Shown here: in pieces, positions 1-6,880 of the stretch
How positions within the stretch are numbered: the stretch's first letter is position 1
Layout: the number at the start of each line of letters is the position of its first letter
Assembly: GCA_030150965.1 (NCBI GenBank)
Contig: JASLEW010000897.1
Coordinates: 1-7,347 of the forward strand
DNA: 7,347 nt
Origin: Thermoanaerobaculia bacterium
GTDB lineage: Bacteria; Acidobacteriota; Thermoanaerobaculia; Multivoradales; UBA5704
Direction: 5' to 3'
The notes under the pieces: generated by a model
Database searches by the model: none
Told to the model about the DNA's origin: nothing
The model's input: the letters and a program-made list of their open reading frames with translations, nothing else
Program-made: the position numbers and the translations under genes

Positions 1-26
1 GCGCGCCCCCTGGGTGGCGGGCGCGC
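1..26 (-). terminator. Hairpin directly after the pump stop codon, possible terminator
   Basis: GCGCGCCC (1-8) and GGGCGCGC (19-26) are perfect 8-bp inverted arms around a 10-nt loop. The upstream arm begins immediately after the TGA stop (29-27, minus strand). A stem this GC-rich so close to the stop suggests transcription ends after the pump gene. Whether a U-run follows cannot be seen because the window ends at the hairpin. Confidence 0.4.
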
Positions 27-3000
27 TCATGCCTGCGCGCCCACCGGCGCCTTCGCCGCCGCCGGTTTGCGCTCCTCCGCCTCGCGCCCCTCGCGCCGGC
101 GCTCGCCGTCGTGGCCGCCGCCCTCCGGCGCCCCGCCCTCGACCTCCTCGCCCTGCCGCTCTCCCCCTCCCCCACCCCGGTCCTCGCCGTCCGGCTTGCC
201 ACGCCGCTTCTCGCGCCGTTCCGCCCCCGAGAAGCGCTCCACCACCACGAACAGCGCCGGGATCAGGAAGATCGCCAGGCAGGTCGCGGCGAGCATGCCG
301 ACGATCACCGTCGTGCCGAGGATCTGGCGCGCCGCCGAGCCGGCGCCGGAGGCCACCCACAGCGGCACGCAGCCGAGGATGAAGGCGAGCGAGGTCATCA
401 GGATGGGGCGCAGGCGCAGCTTGGCCCCGGCCAGCGCCGCGTCGGCCAGCGACTTGCCGCCCTTCTCGAACTCGTCCTTGGCGAACTCGACGATCAGGAT
501 GGCGTTCTTGGCCGCCAGGCCGATCAGCATGATGAGGCCGATCTGGCCGTAGACGTCGAGGTCGAAGTGGCGCAGCAGCATCCCGGCGAAGGCGCCGCAC
601 ACCGCCACCGGCACCGACAGCAGGACGCTGAACGGCAGCGACCAGCTCTCGTAGAGCGCCGCCAGGATGAGGAAGACGAAGACCAGCGACAGCCCGAAGA
701 CCTTGCCCGCCGCGCCCTGCGCCTGCTGCTCCTGGTAGGAGAGGTCCGCCCAGGCGTAGCTCATGGTGCGCGGCAGCACCTGCTTGGCGACCGCCTCGAG
801 CGCCGCCATCGCCTGCTGCGAGCTGTAGCCTTCCTTCGCCGCGCCGGTGATGTTGGCCGAGCGGTAGAGGTTGAAGCGCGACGTGTACTCCGGGCCGAAG
901 ATGTGGTGCGTGGTCACCAGCGCCGACAGCGGCACCATGTTGCCGTCGTTGTTGCGCACGTAGTACTGGCCGATCGCCTCGCTGTTGGCGCGCGCCGCCG
1001 GCTCGCCGGTCACGAACACCCGCCACTGCCGGCCGAAGCGGTTGAACTGGTTGACGTAGACGCCGCCCAGGTAGGCCTGGAGCGCCTGGTAGACGTCGCC
1101 GATCGGCACCCCCTGCTTGAGCACCTTGTCGCGGTCCACGTCGACGTAGACCTGCGGCACGCCGGCGCGGAAGACGGCGTTGACCGTCCCCAGCTCGGGC
1201 CGCTTCTTGGCCGCGGCGACGAAGCGCTGCATGTTCTGATAGAGGTAGTCGACCGAGCCGCCGCTCTGGTCCTGCAGCCACAGCGAGTAGCCGCCGGCCT
1301 GTCCCAGGCCGGGGATGGCGGGGGGGCTGAAGCTGAAGACGGCGGTGGCCTCCGGCACCTGGCCGCGCAGGTCCTTGTTGAGCTTGGCGATGAGCGCCTG
1401 GGCGGTCTGGGTGGTGCCGTCGCGCTGGTCCCACGGCTTGAGCGACACGAAGTAGAAACCGTAGTAGGTGGCGGACACGTAGGACAGCAGGCTGAAGCCG
1501 GCGATGGTGGTGAAGTGGCCGACGCCGGGGGTCTTGCCGAGGATCGTCTCGATCTTGCGGCAGACCGCGTCGGTGCGCTGCAGCGAGGCGGCGTCCGGCA
1601 GCTGGACGTTGAGGAAGAAGTAACCCTGGTCCTCGTCCGGCAGGAAGCTCTGCGGCACCGAGCGGCCCATGAAGAACGCCAGCACGCCGAAGCCGCCGAG
1701 GATCACCAGGGAGATGACGAACTTGCGGATGAGGAAGCCCGAGGCGGCGATGTAGGCGTTGTTGGCGCGGTCGAACATCCGGTTGAAGCCGCCGAAGAAG
1801 CGGGCGAGGATGCCGCGCGACTCCTGCCGCGGCCTGAGCAGCATCGCCGACAGCGCCGGCGACAGGCTGAGCGCGTTGAACGCCGAGATCAGCACCGAGA
1901 TGGCGATGGTGACCGCGAACTGCTTGTTGAGCCGCCCCTGGATGCCGCTCATCGCCGCCACCGGCAGGAACACCGACGACAGGATGAGGGCGATGGCGAC
2001 CACCGGCCCCGACACCTGCTCCATCGCCTTGAGCGTCGCCTCGCGCGGCGCCAGGCCGGACTCGATGTTGTGCTCGACCGCCTCGACGACGACGATGGCG
2101 TCGTCCACCACCAGGCCGATGGCCAGCACCAGGCCGAACAGCGACAGCGTGTTGATCGAGAAGCCGAGCAGCGGGAACACGGCGAAGGTGCCGATGAGCG
2201 ACACCGGCACGGCGATCAGCGGGATCAGCGTGGCGCGCCAGTTCTGCAGGAACAGGAACACCACCAGCACCACCAGGCCGATGGCTTCGAGCAGCGTGGT
2301 GAGGATCTCGCGGATGCCCTCGGTGATCACCACCGTGGTGTCGAGCGACACCAGGTAGTCGAGGTCGCTGGGGAAGCGCTGCTTGAGCTGCTGCATCTCC
2401 GCCATCACGCCCTTGACCACCTTGAGCGCGTTGGAGCCCGGCAGCTGGTAGATGGCGATGATGCTCGAGGGCTTGCCGTCCAGGCGGCCGATCTGCTTGT
2501 AGTTGAGCGCCCCCAGCTCGACCCGCGCCACGTCGCCCAGGCGCACCACCGAGCCGTCGGGGTTCGAGCGCAGCACCACCTGGCCGAACTGCTCGGGGGT
2601 GACCAGCGTGCCCTGGACGCGCACCGTGTAGGTGAACTCCTGGCCCGGCGGCGCCGGCTCGGCGCCGATCTGCCCCGACGGGTTGTTGGTGTTCTGCTTC
2701 TGCAGCGCCTGCACCACGTCGGAGACGGTGAGGCCCAGCTTGGCCAGCTGATCGGGCTTCACCCAGATGCGCGTCGCGTAGTCGGCGGCGCCGAAGTTGA
2801 GCACCTGGCCGACGCCCGCCACGCGGTAGAGCGGATCGTCGATGTTGATCAGCGCGTAGTTGCCGAGGAACAGGCTGTCGTAGGTCCCCCTGGGCGAGTA
2901 GAGCGCGATCAGCAGCATCGGCACGCCGGCCGTCTTGCGGTAGGTGAGGCCGAACTGGTTGACGTCCGAAGGCAGGTTGGGCTGCGCCTGGGCGACGCGG

Positions 3001-3326
3001 TTGAGCGCGTTGACCTGGTCGATGTTGACGTCGGTGTCGACGTCGAAGATGACGCGCAGCGTCATCTGGCCGTCGCTCGAGTTCACCGAGTACATGTAGA
3101 GCATGTTGTCGACGCCGTTCATCTGCTGCTCGATCGGCGTGGCGACGGTCTGCTCGACGGTCACCGCATCGGCGCCGGTGTAGACCGTCTGGATCTGGAT
3201 CTGCGGCGGCACGATCTGCGGGAACTGGGCGATCGGCAGGCCGGTCATCGCCACCACCCCGAGGATGACGGTGAGGATGGCGATGACGATGGCGACGATG
3301 GGCCGGTCGATGAAAAACCTTGCCAT
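27..3326 (-). CDS. RND multidrug efflux pump permease, HAE-1 (AcrB/MexB) family
   Basis: Inner-membrane proton/drug antiporter, the motor of a tripartite efflux complex. The 1099-residue product starts with the family N-terminus MARFFIDRPI and has the typical layout: TM1 (about 10-28), a large periplasmic loop, TM2-TM6 (about 340-497), TM7 (about 535-555), a second periplasmic loop, and TM8-TM12 (about 873-1030). The proton-relay residues known from AcrB are all present: the Asp pair D408/D409 in GLVVDDAIVVVE, K940 in GLAAKNAILIVEF, R971 and T978. This predicts an active pump. The start codon lies 3 bp after the adaptor stop, with a weak GGGG-type ribosome site inside the adaptor's 3' end, so translation is probably coupled. 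Odd feature: after the last membrane helix the protein continues for about 69 residues rich in Gly, Glu, Arg and Ala, some 50 more than AcrB (1049 residues in total). Substrates cannot be read from the sequence. Family assignment is near certain. Confidence 0.97.
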   Translation of the reverse strand: MARFFIDRPIVAIVIAILTVILGVVAMTGLPIAQFPQIVPPQIQIQTVYTGADAVTVEQTVATPIEQQMNGVDNMLYMYSVNSSDGQMTLRVIFDVDTDVNIDQVNALNRVAQAQPNLPSDVNQFGLTYRKTAGVPMLLIALYSPRGTYDSLFLGNYALINIDDPLYRVAGVGQVLNFGAADYATRIWVKPDQLAKLGLTVSDVVQALQKQNTNNPSGQIGAEPAPPGQEFTYTVRVQGTLVTPEQFGQVVLRSNPDGSVVRLGDVARVELGALNYKQIGRLDGKPSSIIAIYQLPGSNALKVVKGVMAEMQQLKQRFPSDLDYLVSLDTTVVITEGIREILTTLLEAIGLVVLVVFLFLQNWRATLIPLIAVPVSLIGTFAVFPLLGFSINTLSLFGLVLAIGLVVDDAIVVVEAVEHNIESGLAPREATLKAMEQVSGPVVAIALILSSVFLPVAAMSGIQGRLNKQFAVTIAISVLISAFNALSLSPALSAMLLRPRQESRGILARFFGGFNRMFDRANNAYIAASGFLIRKFVISLVILGGFGVLAFFMGRSVPQSFLPDEDQGYFFLNVQLPDAASLQRTDAVCRKIETILGKTPGVGHFTTIAGFSLLSYVSATYYGFYFVSLKPWDQRDGTTQTAQALIAKLNKDLRGQVPEATAVFSFSPPAIPGLGQAGGYSLWLQDQSGGSVDYLYQNMQRFVAAAKKRPELGTVNAVFRAGVPQVYVDVDRDKVLKQGVPIGDVYQALQAYLGGVYVNQFNRFGRQWRVFVTGEPAARANSEAIGQYYVRNNDGNMVPLSALVTTHHIFGPEYTSRFNLYRSANITGAAKEGYSSQQAMAALEAVAKQVLPRTMSYAWADLSYQEQQAQGAAGKVFGLSLVFVFLILAALYESWSLPFSVLLSVPVAVCGAFAGMLLRHFDLDVYGQIGLIMLIGLAAKNAILIVEFAKDEFEKGGKSLADAALAGAKLRLRPILMTSLAFILGCVPLWVASGAGSAARQILGTTVIVGMLAATCLAIFLIPALFVVVERFSGAERREKRRGKPDGEDRGGGGGERQGEEVEGGAPEGGGHDGERRREGREAEERKPAAAKAPVGAQA

Positions 3327-3329
3327 GGC

Positions 3330-4457
3330 TCAGACCCCGCCCGCCATCCGGGTGTGCACCACGGCGCCCGACTTGACCTGGCTGAAACCCTCGACCACCA
3401 CGCGCTGGCCGGGCTCCAGGCCGCGCTCGATCACCCACAGGCTGCCCACCCGCTGGCCGGGCTTGACGTTGACGATCTGCGCCTTGTCGTCGGCGCCGAC
3501 CACCGCCAGCTGATAGCCGCCCTGGAACTCGTTGACCGCCCGCTGCGGCACCAGCAGCGCCCCCTTCTCGACGCCGGTGACCGCGCGCACCTTGGCGTAC
3601 TGCCCCGGGCGCAGGAGGTTCCCGGGGTTGGGGAACAGGCCGACCGCGCCGATGGTGCCGGTCTTCACGTCCACCTGCCGGTCGGTGAAGATGAGCTTGC
3701 CCGGCAGCGGATAGGGCTTGCCGTCGGCCAGGATCATCTGCAGCTGGTCGATGCGCTCGCCGCTCGCCGGCGTCGCCGGATCAGCCTGGCCCAGCTCGCG
3801 GTAGCGCAGGTACTCCTGCTCGCTGAGGTAGAACTGCACGCGCAGCGGATCGACCCGCGACACCTCGGCGAGGACCGTCTGCGGCGTCACCAGGTCGCCC
3901 ACCTGCGCCACCGAGGCGCCGGCGATGCCGTCGATCGGCGCCGCCACCCGCGTCCATTGCAGGTTGAGCCGCGCCTGATCGACCTGGGCGGTGTACGCCG
4001 CGACGTTGGCCCGCGCCACCTCCTCGGCGGCCACCGCGGCGTCGAGCTCCTGCTGGCTCACCGCGTGCTGCTCGGCCAGCGGCCGGTAGCGCGCCAGGTC
4101 GCGCTGCGCCTTGAGCAGCTGCGCCTGGCCCTGGCCGAGGTTGGCCTGCGCCTGCTGGAGCTGCGCCTGAAGCTGCCGCGGATCGATCTCGAACATCAGC
4201 TGGCCGCGGTGCACGAAGCTACCCTCGGCATAGACCCGGCGCAGCAGGTAGCCGGTGATCTGCGGCCGGATCGCGGCGTTGATGTCGCCGGCGGTGGTGC
4301 CGATCCATTCGCCGTAGACCGGCACGTCCCGCTGCTGGACCGCGGCCACCACCACGGTGGGCGGCGGCGGCGGCTTCTGCGCCTCTTGCTTCTTGCCGCA
4401 CGCGCCGCACGCGACGGCACCTGCCAGGCAGAGCAGGATCAGCAGACCACGCTTCAT
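3330..4457 (-). CDS. RND efflux periplasmic adaptor (membrane fusion protein, AcrA/MexA family)
   Basis: Periplasmic adaptor that joins the RND pump to an outer-membrane channel. From ATG 4457 the product has 375 residues. An N-terminal signal (MKRGLLILLCLAGAVACGAC) is followed by a Lys/Pro-rich linker, a split lipoyl-like domain (about 55-92 and 168-200), an alpha-helical hairpin very rich in Gln and Ala (about 93-167), a beta-barrel domain (about 200-290) and a membrane-proximal domain to the end. The hairpin carries R123-x3-L127-x6-S134 (RYRPLAEQHAVS), matching the R-x3-L-x6-S tip motif by which AcrA-type adaptors meet TolC. The frame stays open upstream to 4616, but 4457 is preferred because GAGGAG sits 7 nt upstream and a signal peptide begins there. 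Cys17 or Cys20 is probably lipidated, although neither has a canonical lipobox (Leu at -3 is missing). The gene forms an operon with the downstream pump. Confidence 0.95.
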   Translation of the reverse strand: MKRGLLILLCLAGAVACGACGKKQEAQKPPPPPTVVVAAVQQRDVPVYGEWIGTTAGDINAAIRPQITGYLLRRVYAEGSFVHRGQLMFEIDPRQLQAQLQQAQANLGQGQAQLLKAQRDLARYRPLAEQHAVSQQELDAAVAAEEVARANVAAYTAQVDQARLNLQWTRVAAPIDGIAGASVAQVGDLVTPQTVLAEVSRVDPLRVQFYLSEQEYLRYRELGQADPATPASGERIDQLQMILADGKPYPLPGKLIFTDRQVDVKTGTIGAVGLFPNPGNLLRPGQYAKVRAVTGVEKGALLVPQRAVNEFQGGYQLAVVGADDKAQIVNVKPGQRVGSLWVIERGLEPGQRVVVEGFSQVKSGAVVHTRMAGGV

Positions 4458-4464
4458 TCCTCGT

Positions 4465-4470
4465 CTCCTC
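4465..4470 (-). promoter_or_regulatory. Ribosome binding site of the efflux adaptor gene
   Basis: GAGGAG on the minus strand, 7 nt before ATG 4457. It decides the start of the adaptor gene over the in-frame upstream start candidates reaching to 4616, which would put an Arg/Pro-rich stretch in front of the signal peptide. Confidence 0.8.
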
Positions 4471-4581
4471 GCGCCCCACGGATCGCCCGGTGCCGCGCCT
4501 CGGGTCACGGCCGGGGCTGATTCACCCCTCCACCCGGCCGGTCCTGTCCTCCTGGGGGCATGACTCCGCCCCCGGCTCCTG

Positions 4582-4595
4582 CACGGAGCTCCGTG
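4582..4595. promoter_or_regulatory. Perfect 14-bp palindrome, candidate operator
   Basis: CACGGAGCTCCGTG reads identically on both strands. It lies 125 bp upstream of the adaptor start, in the non-coding interval before the efflux genes. RND operons are commonly controlled by TetR-, MarR- or MerR-type repressors that bind dyads of this size; that this is one is inference. No regulator gene is next to it in the window. Confidence 0.35.
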
Positions 4596-4782
4596 GACGC
4601 TGGAATGTGCATGCAACCGATGGTCCCGGCGCGGCTCCGCTCAGCGGCGCGCGTCGCGACCGTCTTCGACAACTCCTCCCTCAGCCGTCGCGGCACGCCC
4701 TCCCCGTCCGTCGGCGCGCGCCGCATCCCCGCGCACCTCTCCCTCCCTGCCGGCTTCGGGAGCAGCTCTGGACTCCCTTCAT

Positions 4783-4800
4783 GAGGTACCAAAACACCTC
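4783..4800. repeat. Inverted repeat GAGGT-N8-ACCTC in the AT-richer patch
   Basis: The arms GAGGT (4783-4787) and ACCTC (4796-4800) flank the 8-nt ACCAAAAC. It sits about 45 bp downstream of the propeller gene stop, in the least GC-rich part of the interval. It could be a weak hairpin at the end of the propeller transcript or a regulator half-site pair before the efflux operon. The arms are short, so chance is possible. Confidence 0.25.
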
Positions 4801-4828
4801 GGTGGGGTGATTTGTTCCAGGCCGGTGG

Positions 4829-4842
4829 GCGCGGCGCCGCGC
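4829..4842. repeat. Loop-less 14-bp GC palindrome right after the propeller gene stop
   Basis: GCGCGGCGCCGCGC is a perfect palindrome that ends 2 bp from the TAG stop codon (4845-4847). It could stall or help end transcription of the propeller gene, but no run of U follows on the minus strand. It is therefore not a canonical intrinsic terminator, and such GC palindromes arise easily at this base composition. Confidence 0.3.
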
Positions 4843-4844
4843 GG

Positions 4845-6785
4845 CTACTTGAAATAGCCGGTGACGTCGAGGACCAGGTTGGCCGCCGAGGTGACGTCGG
4901 ACTGCACCCAGATCGCGCCCAGCGGGTCGCCGGTCAGCGCGACCACGGTGTTGCCCGCCCTGACCTGCCCGGCGGCGAAGTTGAGCGTCGAGGTCAGGTC
5001 CACCACCCCCGCCGGGCCGACGCGGAGATCGCCGGCCGAGGGCGGCGTCACCACCGTGACGTTGGCGGCGACCGCCTTGGCGTCGCTCGGGATGCCGCAC
5101 TGCCCGGCGAGCGGGAACAGCCGCCGCGCGCCGTTGGGCTGAAGCGCCGGGCCGCCGTAGGTGCCGGCCGCCTGGCGGGTGTCGATCGCCCGGCAGGGGG
5201 TGACGGTGAAGAAGCCGGCCGCGGTCGAGGCCGGGCCGTAGGCCCACAGCCGGGCGTTCTCGTCGGTCACGTAGAGGTGGCCGCCGGCCACGATCGGGCT
5301 CTCCCAGTGCAGGCCGCCGATGCTCGCGTCGCTGAACAGCTGGGTGCCGGAGACGGGGTCCAGGGCCATGACGCCGCTGAAGCTGGCGTAGTAGAGGATG
5401 CCGTCGGCGAGGACCGGCGAGGTGCCGCCGGTGCCGTTCGTCCACCGCGCGTGGAGGCTGGGATTGCCCTGGCCGTCCACCGCCAGCGACAGGCCGGAGA
5501 TGCCGCTGCCGTTGGCCACGAACAGCCAGATCCCGCCGGTCGCCGGGTCGGTCCACACCGCCGGCTGGGTGAGCACCTCCCCGCCCTGCGGCACGGCCAC
5601 GATCTGCAGCTCGCCGCCGGTATGGCCGGGGCCGCCGCTGCCCGAGAGGTTGGCGACGTCGATCAGCCGCAGCATCGCGTCCTTGCCGCCCTGCACGCCG
5701 AGCGACGGCGCCTTGCTGGCCGGCACCGGCGGCAGCAGGGCCACCGTCGTGCTGCCCAGGTCCAGGTCGTCGCTGTTGAGCATGTCGAAGTTGGTCGGCG
5801 TGTAGGTGTCGATGGGCAGGCCGCCGGAGCCGGTGCCGTCGGGATTGGTGGCCAGCACGGTGTCGCCGAACTCGTGGCCGCCGGTGTTGGCGTCGAAGAT
5901 GGCGTTGCCGGTGGAGAACAGGATCCGATTGGTCTCGGCGCTGTAGACCACGCCGGGGCGCGCCCAGACGGCCGACTGCACGAAGGAGCAGTCCGGCGTG
6001 CCGGGGGAGATGACGAAGTGGACGGTCTGGTCGCTGCACTGCGTGTTGAACACGTTCTGCGCGCCGGTCGCCAGGTTGATGGCGGTGATGTGCCCCTGGT
6101 AGTCGCCCTGGTCGCCGGGGTAGCCGCCGTTGTTCATGTAGAGATAGGCGGTGCCGCTCGTGGTGACGGCGATGGAGACCGCGCCCGAGCCCTTCTCCAC
6201 CTGCGGCTTGAGCGTCGTCACCTCGGGCCAGCCGCCGGTCGTGACCTCCGTGCCGTCGGCGATCTGGTACTTGTGCACCTTGCCGTCGAGGGCGTAGGAG
6301 TAGACGAACTGCCCGTTGGGGTCCACCGCCGGCGAGGAGGTGGTGTAGTTCGGCCCGGTGGCCGGCTGATGCGACCAGAGGGTGGCGCCGGTCGCCGCGT
6401 CGAGCGCCAGGACGTGGCCGTCCTTGGTGGTCAGGAAGAGCATGTCCACCGTGCCGGAGGCGGTCCTGACCCCCGACTGGAAGGCCGGCGCGCCGTCGGC
6501 GATGCTGGGCAGCGTCACGTTGTAGAGCGTGTGCAGCGTCGCGACGTTGGCGGCGCTGATGATCACCTCTTCCTGGTTGTTGCCGTTGTGCCGGCCGTCG
6601 ATGTTGAACTCCGGCCAGTCGACCGCGGCAGCCGGCGGCACGGCGGCGAGGGCGAGGACCGCCGCGGCTGCCGCGGTCGCCATGATCCGCGGGATCGACG
6701 GGATCGGCGCATCGGCGGCGGGCGTCACGGCCGCGGCGGGACGGCGGGAGACGTGCAGGAGGGCGCTCGGGTCGAAGCGTTCCAT
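4845..6785 (-). CDS. Secreted PQQ-like beta-propeller protein with C-terminal PCR/DTR-DVTGYF domain
   Basis: Exported protein of 646 residues with unknown ligand. Residues 35-54 are a hydrophobic Ala/Leu/Val segment after Arg33, with probable signal cleavage near AAA/VDW (54-55). It is preceded by an unusually long 34-residue lead. Residues about 56-520 are a propeller of PQQ-like repeats. The entry strand DWPEFNIDGRHNG is followed by blade motifs such as GHVLALDAATGATLWS (123-138), HITAINLATG (232-241), GVMALDPVSG (471-480) and ARLWAYG (511-517). Residues about 524-646 form a separate domain with TPCRAIDTR (529-537), GQCGIP (561-566), NVTVVTPP, LNFAAGQVRAGN and DVTGYF at the very end. Cys531 and Cys563 could form a disulfide, as could Cys250 and Cys266. 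ATG 6785 is chosen because GGAGG lies 4 nt upstream; ATG 6683 would give a compact signal peptide but has no ribosome site. I see no evidence that PQQ is bound or that it is a dehydrogenase; a structural, binding or surface role is equally possible. Confidence 0.85.
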   Translation of the reverse strand: MERFDPSALLHVSRRPAAAVTPAADAPIPSIPRIMATAAAAAVLALAAVPPAAAVDWPEFNIDGRHNGNNQEEVIISAANVATLHTLYNVTLPSIADGAPAFQSGVRTASGTVDMLFLTTKDGHVLALDAATGATLWSHQPATGPNYTTSSPAVDPNGQFVYSYALDGKVHKYQIADGTEVTTGGWPEVTTLKPQVEKGSGAVSIAVTTSGTAYLYMNNGGYPGDQGDYQGHITAINLATGAQNVFNTQCSDQTVHFVISPGTPDCSFVQSAVWARPGVVYSAETNRILFSTGNAIFDANTGGHEFGDTVLATNPDGTGSGGLPIDTYTPTNFDMLNSDDLDLGSTTVALLPPVPASKAPSLGVQGGKDAMLRLIDVANLSGSGGPGHTGGELQIVAVPQGGEVLTQPAVWTDPATGGIWLFVANGSGISGLSLAVDGQGNPSLHARWTNGTGGTSPVLADGILYYASFSGVMALDPVSGTQLFSDASIGGLHWESPIVAGGHLYVTDENARLWAYGPASTAAGFFTVTPCRAIDTRQAAGTYGGPALQPNGARRLFPLAGQCGIPSDAKAVAANVTVVTPPSAGDLRVGPAGVVDLTSTLNFAAGQVRAGNTVVALTGDPLGAIWVQSDVTSAANLVLDVTGYFK

Positions 6786-6789
6786 GGGA

Positions 6790-6794
6790 CCTCC
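6790..6794 (-). promoter_or_regulatory. Ribosome binding site of the propeller gene
   Basis: GGAGG on the minus strand, 4 nt before ATG 6785. The spacing is a little short but the match is strong. It favours this start over the upstream in-frame ATG at 6809 and the downstream ATG at 6683. Confidence 0.65.
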
Positions 6795-6807
6795 AGGTAG
6801 GGCTTCC

Positions 6808-6837
6808 ATGATATGCACAACTGGCGATGAGCGCCAA
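6808..6837 (-). promoter_or_regulatory. Candidate sigma-70-like promoter of the propeller gene
   Basis: On the minus strand, TTGGCG (6837-6832) and TATCAT (6813-6808) are separated by 18 bp. This is the only AT-rich hexamer pair with reasonable spacing in the interval. Transcription would begin about 15-17 nt before the ATG, leaving a short leader that still includes the ribosome site. This is a motif match by eye only, in an organism whose sigma-factor preferences are unknown. Confidence 0.35.
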
Positions 6838-6854
6838 CCGCGGACCAGCTGGAC

Positions 6855-6871
6855 AGTGGCTCTGAGCCGCT
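6855..6871. promoter_or_regulatory. 17-bp imperfect dyad upstream of the candidate promoter
   Basis: AGTGGCTC-T-GAGCCGCT is symmetrical around position 6863 with one non-complementary pair (6857/6869). A second small palindrome, CCAGCTGG, lies at 6845-6852. Both sit just upstream of the candidate -35 box, a position typical for activator sites. They might also belong to the 3' end of the transketolase transcript. Function is inferred from symmetry alone. Confidence 0.25.
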
Positions 6872-6880
6872 GCCCCCAGC

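Larger units (their letters stand above)
4458..4844 (-). other. Non-coding interval upstream of the efflux operon (5' leader/control region)
   Basis: This 387-bp interval lies between the propeller gene stop and the adaptor start. Its short open frames on both strands have Pro/Arg/Gly-rich translations with no recognisable domain, so I call no gene here. The promoter of the adaptor-pump operon is expected in it, but I see no convincing -35/-10 pair. The only AT-richer patch is about 4780-4820. Structural elements are a loop-less GC palindrome (4829-4842), an inverted repeat (4783-4800), a perfect 14-bp palindrome (4582-4595), an 8-bp TGCATGCA palindrome (4608-4615), and a hairpin with GGGGGC (4554-4559) facing GCCCCC (4568-4573) around an 8-nt loop. 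The concentration of dyads suggests protein binding sites or a structured leader RNA. Confidence 0.55.

Noticed and set aside
111..4520. Plus-strand open frame of 1469 codons opposite both efflux genes
   Set aside because: It is fully antisense to two genes with unmistakable family matches. Its translation is dominated by His, Arg, Asp, Ala, Glu and Gln repeats with no domain, the usual effect of GC-rich codon structure on the opposite strand.
3330..4616. Longer adaptor protein starting at 4616
   Set aside because: The extra 53 residues are Arg/Pro/Gly-rich and would precede the signal peptide, while ATG 4457 has a strong ribosome site.
4505..4792. Possible small minus-strand gene of 95 codons upstream of the adaptor
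   Set aside because: It starts with TTG, has no family resemblance, and its composition matches non-coding GC-rich DNA.
4490..4810. Possible small gene of 106 codons on the plus strand, divergent from the adaptor (where a regulator might be expected)
   Set aside because: The translation is Pro/Arg-rich with no helix-turn-helix pattern and no known family.
4812..6800. Plus-strand open frame of 662 codons opposite the propeller gene
   Set aside because: Same effect: an Arg/Ala/Gly/Val/His-rich translation with no motif, entirely antisense to the recognised propeller gene.
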